Source of the DNA: Setophaga petechia
Lineage: Eukaryota > Chordata > Aves > Passeriformes > Parulidae
Assembly (NCBI GenBank): GCA_024362935.1
Contig: JANCRA010000060.1
Location: 2,143,501 to 2,207,500 of the forward strand
DNA length: 64,000 nt
Reading direction: 5' to 3'
Position 1 is the first letter of the stretch. Each line of letters opens with the position of its first letter. Below the pieces are notes generated by a model that was given only the letters and a program-made list of their open reading frames with translations, did no database searches and was not told the origin of the DNA. Positions 39,671 through 50,800 of the stretch are shown here, piece by piece. The position numbers and the translations under genes are program-made.

Positions 39671-40355
39671 TGTCACAGTGAGGGAAAACTTGAGACACTC
39701 AATATGAGATCAGCAAGCTTCGTTTATTGATCAGAGCACCAGACATTTATGCACAATAAGTAATAAGCTCATGCATATTCTGTAAACTAAACAGTTTATT
39801 GGTTATACTATAATATTAGTTCTTCTTCATACCTTTGATGTTACATCTACTTTTTCTCATGTTTCTTTCAATTACAGCATCTTTGTTATCAGAATACAGC
39901 TTAGGCTTCAAGGCCACCGTGTCCTTGTAGGTGTATGGACTTAGATTAGCCACGGTCTTGTACTTTTCCAATTCTTAGTTAACTATTCTTCCAACATATA
40001 TGGGTGTAAACCAGGGGAAAAAGGCAAAGCTGTACTTCTTCCAGACCCTTTTATACCTTTTTCCTTCTTCCCCCTTCAGCCCTTTTGGTCTCCCGTGGAC
40101 ATTCCATGGGCAAGGAGAAGTTTTGGCAGCAGGGTGCCCTATGGCCTCTTCCTGTTCTGGGCACCTCCTCTGGCCCTCTCTCCTGTCTAACCACCCTTTG
40201 CCTCCCCCAGCCTCAACTGATTCTTGGCATTGATGACTTAGTATTTGAGCTTTTATATTTTTCATATATTTGTAATCCTGCAGTTCTTTAGTGTATAACT
40301 CTAAACTCCATATTCAGTGTGAGCTGCTGCTTTCCTATTTTGGTCAGACACAACA
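39671..40355 (-). mobile_element. Probable solo LTR, about 685 bp
   Basis: TGTCACAGTGAGGGAAAAC ... GGTCAGACACAACA has TG...CA ends. Near the left end the minus strand carries CTGATCAATAAACG, a polyadenylation word. No clean flanking duplication was found, so the ends are tentative. Confidence 0.6.
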
Positions 40356-40404
40356 ATTCCTCTCCAGGCCTGGGAATCAAGGACTCCTCACTGTCTCAGA
40401 CCCC

Positions 40405-40690
40405 AAGAAATGAAAACAAGTGAGCTGGGAGGAGCAAACTGCGGGCAAATGACTTCATTACCTGAAGCTGTAGTTGGAAGATTAACCCTCAACAGACAAA
40501 TGGACCAATCTTATAAAAGTTATAAAACTATGAAAACTTGTGGACCATTGTCCATTTTGGGTGTAGCCCCTAGGGGCTTTGTCTATCTGAAAAAGACAAA
40601 GCCTGAAGGCCCTTCAATAAATAGAACTGCTTATTATTCCCTTAATTTTGTCAGGCCTCTGTTTTTAGGTAGCCCCAAAAAGGCATCAGT
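40405..40690 (+). mobile_element. Probable short LTR or LTR fragment
   Basis: A TATA-like TTATAAAAGTTATAAAA (near 40513) is followed about 105 bases later by CAATAAATAGAAC (near 40615) and a T-rich end, the layout of an LTR promoter and poly(A) site. Ends and target duplication are not defined. Confidence 0.45.
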
Positions 40691-42300
40691 ATCTCCTCGG
40701 AGAGCCTCCTTTCAGCCCCACAGCCCCCACTGGCCACACCAAACTGCTCTGGGCTCACCAATGCCCATGGAGAACAAGCCCTGGCCATTCCATAGCTCTG
40801 GCCTGACTCACACTGTCCAGGATGATGTTGGTGGCATCACTGTGGGCCCATCCATGGGCACACTGGAATCCCTGCTCCCCTCTCCAGAGCCTCTTCTCGC
40901 ATCCCTCACCCTGAGACTGACTTTGGGGTGCACATCCAGAGCATGGGACCATGGAGAGAGCTTTCCCCCTCCATCCCCATTGCTGGGAGTTGCCTAATCC
41001 AGCAGCCTGAGACAGAGGAGGCTGCCACAGCTCCAAGGCCCCAGGTCCAAGCAGTTGTGAGTCCCCAGAGGACAGGTGGGGTCACACACACACAGAGCCA
41101 GTCCCACAGGTCTGGACAGGCACACAGGGCCTCCCACAAACAGCACCAACAGGATGTGCCCCTCATTGTATCCCTGCAAGCACATTTGAGCTTAAACTTC
41201 AAAAGCTTTAAATGAACAATGTACTGTCAGAGTCCCACCACCATAAACGGTTCTACAGGCAGTATGGAAAGATGTGGCTGGAGACAATTCCTCATATCCA
41301 CTTCAGCAACTCCAAAGAACTGTCCTGTGATCTGGGCTTCACCCCCAGCTGCAGCTACACCTCCCTCTACTGCCCAAAGGTGGCTCCTCAGCAACTGCAT
41401 TGCCAACAAGAGGGGGATGTCACCCTCTGACAGGAGTCAATGTCCCTAGCATTCCTGATCCCAGACAGTTTAGCCCTTTCTACCACTGCACATTCTCACC
41501 TCAGAATCACAGAATATGCTGGCTTGGAAGGGAGCCATCAGGATCATCGAGGCAAACTCCTGGCTGCAGTGCAAATATGTGAATCAGTAGGTTCTTTTTT
41601 TGGCCCTGAAGGAAACCATTATCACCTGACATTTTCCTTTCAGTCATCTACCTTCCCCACTTTAATTCTGCAGCCTCAAGTCACTGGCTAGAGCAGAAGT
41701 ATGTCCATACTAGAAAAAAAACAAAACAGGGAAGGATAAAGAAATACAAGCTGTTTCCAAACCATGCAAATATCACAAGAAACCACCCCTGCTGCCAAAA
41801 TCCATCAACTGCTGCAGTGCTCCCGCTCAGCAAGGCAGACTCCAGCAAGGATTTGGTGGGACCATCATGTTTGTAACACCTGAGCCACGTCTCCCCATAG
41901 CCCCACTGGCCTTGGCTGTCTCTTCCCACCTGGATTCTCCCTGCCTGTTGGTGGAGGCCTTAATCACAAACTCTCAACAATGCAGAAGCATCTTCAGACA
42001 AGCTAAGCATGCAGCAAGCTCTGGCTGGCTGTTCACACAGCCCAGGCGAGCGTGCAGCCGCACTCCCAGCGTGCAGCAGGAACCAGCCTGCAGCAGACTT
42101 CCCAGGAAAGGGTTTCACAAATGTCAGGGCAGACTGCACAGCCTTCTAGACCTGCCTCTGCTGAAGAGAGGCAGCAAAGTCGGGGTCCCAAGGCAAGCAG
42201 CAGCAACCCACAGTTCACTCAAGTACACCCTAAATTGTACACGGTGCAACGTTGGCTACAATTTGTGCCACAGACATTTTTAGATTTTAACCATTAAGCT
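40691..42300. other. Intergenic stretch with one CR1 scrap
   Basis: The only named element is a minus-strand CR1 tail at about 41503-41572 ('cagaatcacagaatatgctgg', 'ggatcatcgaggcaaact'). No exon is supported in the rest. Confidence 0.5.
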
Positions 42301-42790
42301 AAGCCACAAATGGTTTTTTACCTGTCACAGAATTTTAGAACTGTGATAAAAAAAAAGCCAAAAACTTGTTCAGGATAATGCTGTTCAAGAAGACAAATGA
42401 GAAGACATTCCTAAGATTAAATTTAAAAAATATTTTATTTAAATGATATTTTTATCTTCTTTTTTTGTTTAATTTTTCACACTTGAAACTATGCATTAAT
42501 TCAAATACTGTGATAAAAGTATCATCTTGAATTATAAAATAGTAAAATATTCTTCTTGAAAATATCAACAGGAAAATGTTTTTTCTGCCTGAGTTGTTTC
42601 AGATTAGTTCAGAATAATAAGAACTGATTCTTACAAGTAGGTTTTATTGGTTTTTCAGTGAACCTGCATTTTCCAAAAGAGAAAAAAAAAATTATAATGT
42701 CAGACTTGTTTTGGGTTCTATTTTCTTTTCTTATTATCTACCTATTTTTGCCTTTCATTTTCAGTTTCAATTCTGAGAGCCAAGATGCTG
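42300..42790. other. AT-rich tract
   Basis: Roughly 490 bases dominated by A and T runs (for example TTTAAAAAATATTTTATTTA at about 42421). No coding or repeat identity was recognised. Bases 42791-43040 hold nothing that I can name. Confidence 0.5.
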
Positions 42791-43041
42791 GAGAATAAAT
42801 GTCTCATTAGATCCCTCCCTGTCCCTCCTCTCTGAATGCCAGTGTTTGTCCTGGCTGTGCTACATCCAGAGAGAACTACAAGGAAGAATTTGCTCCAGAC
42901 ATGCAAAACTGCTCCAAAGAGCCCAGGAGATGCCTCAGCTTGCTCTGTCCACCTCTCAGTCCAGCAAATGAGAAAAAGCAGGGAAGAGAAGGGTCAGTTT
43001 TATTGCATCTATCAAGGGAAGGACTCATTTTACTTACCTTC

Positions 43042-43520
43042 TGTCATGGTATGATCCCAGACACAATTGAGCTTCACACACGATCCTCGGTGGGACAGCA
43101 GAGAGAATTAAATGGGCAAAGTGAAAAAAACTCCCTTGTGGTTTGAGGTAAAGGTGTTTAATAAGGGAAGGAAAAGCTGCACATGGAAGAAAAGCAAACT
43201 GAGGGATTCATTCCCCACCTCCCACTGGCAGGTTCAGCCATCCCCAGGATAGCCTGGTTATATCATGGTTACAATGATGGGAGGACAAATGCCACCCCCC
43301 AAACATCCCCTTCTCTCTCCCCCAGCCTTCCCTGAGAGCACAAGGCTGCTGTGTCCCTCTGCCCCCGGCTGGCCAGAGCTCCTGGCAGCACTGCAGGCCC
43401 CATGCCCACCCCTGCAGCGAGGGAGAATGGAGAACAGGCCCATGGCTATCTGCAGTCCCACCACAGCTCTGAGAGTCACAGGGATGAGGTCTGGAGGAAT
43501 GGGAATCTGCCTGGAGAGGG
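43042..43520 (-). mobile_element. Possible LTR, minus orientation
   Basis: It starts TGTCATGGTATGATCCCAG and carries a minus-strand ATTAAACACC poly(A)-like word near 43155, as in bird LTRs. The right end is not defined. The following 43521-44049 contains short CATATCCC / CACATCCC direct repeats but no gene. Confidence 0.4.
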
Positions 43521-44049
43521 ACCAAAGCTGTGGAGCACTGACCTGCACATCATCATCACATTCAGCAAGGTGAAAGAAGGAAGAGGTGAGGAGGCTTCCC
43601 TGCAGAGGTGCCTCAGTGCATCCCCTGAAATCTGTCCTACATTTGCCCCAAGTCACCCTGCCCTGCAGGTTCCTTCTTCACACATTCCAAGTGGTCTCAT
43701 GTCTCTGTGATCTTTGTGCCTGCAGTCCAGGTAGCCTCAATGTAGTGTCATGTGGTCCCCAAATGCTCTGTAACAGTCCATGGGGCTGAAATACATGATC
43801 TCTGCAGTACAAGTGATCTCCAAATGGCCCCATGATCCATTAGATAGATCCCTCCACCCAGGACAGTTTGGGTGTTTCTGCAGGCCAGTCTGAGGCAGGA
43901 GATGAGGCTCTGATGGCCCTGGGCCCACAGCAGTGTCCCCACACAGTCACACACCACATCCCTGTGGCCATATCCCCACGCACGCCCATATCACATCCCT
44001 GTAGGTGCATCCCTAGATATTTCCACATCCCTGCAGCCATATCCCCACG

Positions 44050-44500
44050 TGTAGGAAATGGATTTGTAGAGAGTTCTCAGGGCCTGACAGAGGCCCACAC
44101 AGTATAAATCCATATGCAAACTTTGAGATAAGAAATGCTGTCGTAGAAATGCCATGGAATAGGACAGATATCAGTGAGAGACAAATGGAGCTAGAAACAA
44201 GTTTCAAAGGATGGCCTTGCAAATAAGACTGAATACATTAGAGAAAGAGAACCGTGAAAGATGCATTGTAGTGGGACCCTCAGGGAATCGTTTTACATGA
44301 CTGGATTTAAAGCATCTACAACATGGTGTGGCTAAACCTGATAGGCCAAGAAACATTTATAGTGTACTGTAATTAGGAAATAGTTAACTTCTGATTGTGA
44401 TGGTGTGAATTATAACATTTGTATTATCTCACCCTTCTCATGAGATTGACAATATAATAAATGTTTTTAAAACACCTCAGTTACCCCATCTCTAAATCAG
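44050..44500 (+). mobile_element. Possible solo LTR upstream of the sacsin-like gene
   Basis: It starts TGTAGGAAATGGATTTG, is AT-rich, and ends with ACAATATAATAAATG, a poly(A) word at about 44456. No flanking duplication was confirmed. It stops just before the GC-rich promoter of the next gene. Confidence 0.45.
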
Positions 44501-44564
44501 AAACACATATCATCCAACACCCACGTATTCCCATACCCCATCCAGGTATCCACATTCCCATATC

Positions 44565-44890
44565 CCTGCCCCACAGGCAAGCTCCCGCCCCGGTCCCGCG
44601 CACCGCCTTTCATGTCTCCTTGCTCCCCGCCGATATTTCTGAAAAAAACTTACCAAAAGCACATTTCCCCGATTGTGTGTCTGCAACGGGGAAACGAAAC
44701 TCTCGGTCCGGGAGGCGGGACCAGGGAGGCGGAGCAGGGGGCGGACTGGAGCTGCGAGCGGCGGCACCGGGGCAGCGGCACCGCACAGCGGCACCGGGCA
44801 GCGGCACCGCACAGCGGCAGCGGCACCTCCGGGAGTGGGCAGGGGTCCCCCGCAGTGCCCACCATGGCCCTCAGGCAGCCAAAGGCGTGA
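44565..44890 (+). promoter_or_regulatory. GC-rich promoter of the sacsin-like gene
   Basis: A CpG-rich block with tandem GCGGCACCG(CACA/GG) units at about 44760-44830 sits directly in front of the ATG at 44864. There is no TATA box. At 44688-44701 it contains GGGGAAACGAAACT, close to but one base short of the standard interferon-response spacing. The transcription start is not fixed. Confidence 0.6.
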
Positions 44891-47800
44891 GTGGGTCTGG
44901 GGGCATCACTGGGCATGGCTGGAGCGTTCTGGGGGTCACAGGGAGCTGTTGGTGGGGCAGGGGCTCGGGGGGTGCTGGGGAGAACTGAAGGGTGACTGAG
45001 GGAGGTGGGGACTGCAGCGGTCAGGGCTCACAGGGAGGGGTTTTCAGGGGCTGCTGGATGTCTTGGTTTTGACTGGGAGAGAGAATTTTCTCCCCAGAAG
45101 CTGCTGCAGCGCTGGTTTTGGTATTCAAAGTGAGAACAGCTCTGGTAACACGCTGGGTTGGAGCCCTGTTGAGCTCACTCCAAGGCAAGCACTTTTCAGT
45201 GTCCCATGCTCTGCCAGCAAGGGGAGCATGGCCAGGAGACCCGACCCCAGCTGGCCAGGGGGATATTCCGGACCACAGAACCTCCTGCCCAGTACAGAAA
45301 CTGGGAGGGGGCTGGGAGCCACCGATTGGTGCTGGGGAATGGGCTGGGCATTGGTCAGTGGGTGATGAGCGACTGCTGGGCAGTGCTGGTTTCTCTTGCG
45401 TTTTATTCTGTTCTCTCTCCTTCCCATTACTATTCTTAATAGTAGTAGCAGCAGTAATTTCAATTTATTTAGTCTTGTTTCAGTTATTTAACTATTCTTA
45501 TCTCCACTTATGGGTTTTACCTTTTCTGGATTCTCTCCTCCATCTCACCAGAGCAGCGAGTGGCTGTGTGGGACTGAGTTCCTGGCTGGGGTTAAACCAC
45601 AACAGTCCTCTCTTTGGGGCACAAAGAGTTGAGATCTGAGCAGAGTGTGGTAAAACAAAGTTGTAAGCATCTCTTGTATTTATTTAATAGCTGTGACTCA
45701 CAGTTTGCTCTCGTGGTTCCTGCCCGTGCGCTCACAGGTGCATTTTATAAAACCCTTCCTGGTGTGTGTGGTCCCGTGGGAATGTTCATCCTCCCTGGCT
45801 CTGGGCTAAGGTTATCGCTCTTTTGCGGTTGATAACACGGGGCTGTGGTACGAGAGGACGGCTGGAGCTGAATCGAAGCTGCCGGCTGTGCTCGGCATTG
45901 CCGTCCCCGCTGGGCTTCGGGAGCCATCCCGTGGGAACTGCCGATAATTACACCTTTAGGCTTTTCTCCTGCGAGAGCCAAGCCATGAGACAAATCTTCC
46001 CGCTCAGCCTTTCCTTCCCCTTTCCCCCTGCCCTTCCCAATACTCTCTGGTTACCCAAACCCTCAGGACAGTTTAACCCCTGCCCAGAGCTCATCTCATA
46101 AAGCCACTCGCTGTTCCCAGTGGGGGAGAATCAAAAAGAGAAGGTAAACCCTCTGAATTGACACAAGAACAGTTCAATAATTGAAACAAAACTAAATACA
46201 TTGATGTTACAGCTAGTACTAATAGTAATGAAAAGGAGAGAGAATGGAATAAAACACAAGAGAAACCAGCAATGCCCAATAGTTGCTCACGCCCCAGTTC
46301 CCCACCCATCCCACAGCAGTGATTGGTGACTCCTGGCCAGCCCCCTCCCGGTTTCTGTACTGGGCAGGAGGTTCTGTGGTCCGGAATATCCCCCTGGCCA
46401 GTTGGGGTCGGGTCTCCTGGCTGTGCCCTCCCTTTGCTGGCAGAGCATGGGACACTGCAAAGTCCTTGATTGGGCTCCAACTCAAACATCTGTGTGCAAC
46501 TGACACTGTTATGCTAAATCCTGAACAGCATTGTGTAGCCCTGGACACATTTCTGGGAAGAAAATTAACTCTATCCCAGCCAAAACCAGTGCTCTGGAGC
46601 ATCCCAGGAAGAGATAGGGGTTTGGGGAAGTGTAATTGTTGTCCTTGGAGGTGATTGTTTCAGTGGATACTGGAAGGAGATGGGGTCCTTGAACCTTTCC
46701 AAGCAGAGGCACATCCTGTGGGATCCAAGGAGGATGTGGGTGTCCTGGTTACAGAGCCTCTCCCACACCTTCTTTCCCCGTCTCTGCTTTACAGGGAGAC
46801 CTTCTGCCAGCGGGCACCCACCTTCCTTGACTACCTGCACAGCATCCTGCAGAAGTACCCGGATGGAGGGCAGATTCTCAAGGTCAGACCCCCAGGGAAC
46901 TGACCTGTCCGGGATCTCCTGCCCAGCGGGGCAGTCACTGCAGGCAGTGGGGCTGGTCCCTGCCCAGCACCAGCCCCAGGACCTTGGTGCCCAGCTGGGA
47001 GAGGGGGTCAGTGCTCTTCCCGGGGCCTGGAGGGCCCAGGTGACCGGGCACTGGTCTGTAATTCCAGGAGCTGGTGCAGAACGCGGACGATGCCGGTGCT
47101 AACGAGGTCGTGTTTGTGTCTGACGAACGGGAGTTTGACATCACTGGAGGGGGACTGGAGGGCACCCAGGGTGAGAGGCACTGTGGGCACTGGGAAGAAA
47201 ACCGGATGAAGCCCTGGGGTGGCACTGGCTGGTGCTGGGAGGGACTGGGGGAATTGGAACTGGTGAGGGGTTCTGGGATGTGCTGGGGGCACTGAGGGGA
47301 GGACTCAGTGCTGCTGAGGGGGGTTTTGTGGGACTGGAGTTTGTGGGGACACTGAGTGTGAATGACAGTTCCCACTCCATGTCCCAATTGCCCCTAACCA
47401 ATGGACGGTGCTGACCGCCAGGCCCAGCTCTCCTGGCCTACAACGACGCCGTGATGTCGGCCCGGGACTGGACAGGGATTCAGCGCCCAGGGGTGTCACA
47501 CAAGCGGGAGGATCCCCGCAGCGTGGGGCGCTTCGGCTTGGGCTTCACCTCTGTCTACCACCTCACCGGTGAGTGGCACTGGGAGCCTCAGCTGGGACTG
47601 AACTGAGCGTGTGGGTTTTACTGGAGGCACTGAAATAGAGGTGCTGGGGAGAACTGGGGGTGTGCAAAATGGAGGGCTGTGTTCAAAGTGAAAAAACCTG
47701 AATCATTGGGAGGCTGGAGGGAGGCTGGCTAGCAATGGAGAGCAGGGCTAGGGGCACAAGCTGAGGGAGGACTGGTGAATTGGGATTAAGCTTTGGATCA

Positions 47801-50800
47801 TGGGAGGCATCATAGGGATAAACTTGAGGTCATTGGGTGGGCATTGATGGGTTGGGATGATCTGGCAAGGCAGTGGTGTCCATGTCATCTCTGTGGCCTT
47901 ATGGTTCCCATGTCTCCAGACCTGCCAGGTGTGCTGAGCCCCCCGTACTTGGGGGTGCTGGACCCCGAATGCCAGGTGCTGCCTGGTGGTGGCAAGCGCT
48001 GGGACATCTCTGAGGCCCAGGACCTTCCTGGCCTTTTTGAGCCCTTCTGGGCTGGGCTGGAAGCTGTAGGACAACACCGTGCCTCAGCCCAGGGCACCCT
48101 CTTCCGCTTCCCCCTTCGCCGGCAACCCTCAGAAATCGCTGCAGGGGTCTCGGATCCTGAGCGCATCTGCAACCTCATCCAGACCTTCCTCACAGAGGCC
48201 CCTCTTGCCCTCCTCTTCCTCCGCCATGTCCGCCGTGTGGCCCTGCACCGTGTGGCCCCTGACGGGGTCCAGACACTCATGGGAACACTTGTGGCATCCC
48301 CTCAGCTTCTCCCTGTCCCGGTGCCATCAGGGGCTGAGGGGCTGAGTCTGGAGTGGTGCCTGGTGGGCCTGCACGGGGGTGAGGTGGGTGCTGGGAGCGA
48401 GTGGCTGGTGGCCACAGGCAGGGCCACTGAGGGGCCAGCCGTGGCTCTGGGCACACGGCTGGGGTGCTGCCCTGAGCTGAGCCTGGCACATCCCCTCCAC
48501 GGGGCCTGCCAAGGGCGGCTCTGCTGCTTCCTGCCACTGCCAGCCACTGACGAGACGGCCTCAGGGCTGCCCGTCCATGCCAGCGCTCCCTTTGCCCTCT
48601 CCGATGATCGCCGCCACCTGCGCTGGCCCCAGGAGGGCGAGGAGGGTGAGGAAGATGCCCGCTGGAATGCTCTTCTACTGCTCGACCTCCTGCCCCGGGT
48701 CTACAGCCACTTGGCCGCCGTGGCCGTGGCCCTGCCCGGTGCAGATGCCTACAGCCTGTGGCCGGACCCCGAGCGCACGCCGAGCTCCGGCCGGATGCAC
48801 AGCCTGGTGAGCCGCGTGTGCCGGGAGCTGGCGGCCGCCCCTGTCCTGCTGCCGGCCGGGGGGCAGGGGCGGCTGCGGGCCCTCGAGGCTGTGCTGCTGC
48901 CGGCGGCCGCGGGCGATGCGGCCACACGGCGGGCGGTGCAGGCCTTGCTGGTGGCAGCCGGGGAGCCGGTGGCCGAGGTCCCACCGCACGTGTGGAGGGC
49001 GCTGACTTTGGGGATGCCGAAGGGTCTGCGGGAGGCCACGGCGGGACACGTGCGGGAGGTGCTGCGGCGCCACGGGGCCGCAGAGCTCCCGGGTGCCGGC
49101 CGCCTCTCCCTGCTGCGCTACGTGGCCGGGGATGGGTGCCATGCTGAGCTCCGCGGCCTCCCCCTCCTGCCCCGTGCTGATGGGACCTTCGTGGCCTTTG
49201 GAACTGCATCGGCCGTTGTCTACGTGGACACACCCGACTGCCCCAGGTGAGCCCGCAGCCCCCGGTGGCTCTGTTCCTTACAGAGTGGGCAGGACAGCCA
49301 GCTGCCCACAGTCACAGCTCTTGCTCTTGAATTGGGAAGGGGGGGGAGCATGGCAAAACCTGGATATTTGGCCCTGGATATTTGGGCTCCTCACTTCTCT
49401 CCTTCTCTAGTGTCACCAAATGGGAGCTAAGGCAGGTGTCCAGAAAGCTTCTCCCCGTTACCCCTCTGGTCCCCCAACACCTCTGTTTGTCCCCACAGGG
49501 AGCTCCTGCCTGGCTTGGCCGGGTCCTTCCTGCCCTCAGACCTGGAGCCAGGCTTGGACAGCCTCCTGCGAGGCATTGCCAAGAAGGGTAAGAGATGAGG
49601 GTCCCTGGATCACCTTTAGGTCTCTGGTTGCCCCCCCAAAACCCCAACATGCTCAGGCAGCCTTGTTCACCTTGGGGTTCCTCTGCAGCCCCAGTATCTT
49701 CCTGTATGTCCCTGTCTCTCTGGGGATCCATGTCCTTGCTGTTCTTCCCACATTCCCCTGTCCCCTCTGTGCTCCCTCAGGTGCTGGGTCTCACTGTGTT
49801 CCTCCTCTGAAGACCTCTGTGCTCCCCAGTGCTTGTCCCCCTAACACCTTTTTGCCTCCCATATCTCTTTCTTATATCCCCACCCACCCTTAGGTTTCTG
49901 GGTTCTCTGTGCTCCTATTAAGGGTATCCACCATCCCTCCAGAGCCCAGGTCCTCCCATATCCCATATGGGGGCCACCCATCCCCTGCAGGTTCTTTCTC
50001 CCCCATCCTGTGTCCCCCTGCCAGGTCCCAGGTCCCACGTGTTTCTAGTGCAGCCTCTGCCTCTTGTACACAGGTCTCTTCCCCAACCTGGTTCTGCTGG
50101 ACCCAGCCGTGACTGTACAGACCCTGCGCTTGGCTCTGCCCCCCACCTGGACATCCCAGTCTTCAACCCCAGTGGTGTGGCGCCCAGCCCAAGGCCTCCC
50201 CCAGCCCCCAGCCTCCTGGTTCCCAGCCCTGTGGCAATTCCTGGCCCACCACATGGAAGACCTGGGCCCTCTGGAGGGGCTTCCTCTCATAGCCCTGTCC
50301 TCACTGGATGCCCCCACTGTCCGTCTGGCTCCACTGATACCAGAGTCCAGTCTTATCTTCCAGGCATGGGAGGACCAGCTCCTGCCACTTGATGTTGCCT
50401 CTGTGCTGGAGGTCCTGGGTTGCCCTGTGGTGCCACCAAGCACGTGGCACCGCTCGCTGCCCCGCTATGTCCTGCCTCCATCCCCCCTCAATGCCCTGCG
50501 GGCCCTGGGCAGGCAGGGGGCTGCAGCAGTGGCCTCCCGCATGGCCTCGCTGCTTGATGTGGATGTGCTCACCCTCCGGCACTACCTGGCAGACGTCCCA
50601 TCCCTGACAAAGCAGGACATGGCCACTCTGGCTGCTCTGCCCCTCTTTCTGCCGCTGCCCTGTTTGGCCACCCCACAGCCCACAAGGCTGGTGCCAGCTG
50701 CTGCCACCCCGGCGCTGGAGCCAGAGCTGGAGCTGCCCCAAGATGTGGTGCTGCCGGAGGCCGTGTTGCGGTGCCGGGACGAAGTTGACCGGCGGCTACT

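Noticed and set aside
40410..40997. A 195-codon plus-strand frame
   Set aside because: It starts inside an LTR-like block, crosses its poly(A) word and has no family resemblance.
48277..49233. Minus-strand 318-codon frame opposite a sacsin-like exon, and a similar 319-codon frame at 59262-60221
   Set aside because: Shadow frames of a strongly conserved plus-strand exon.
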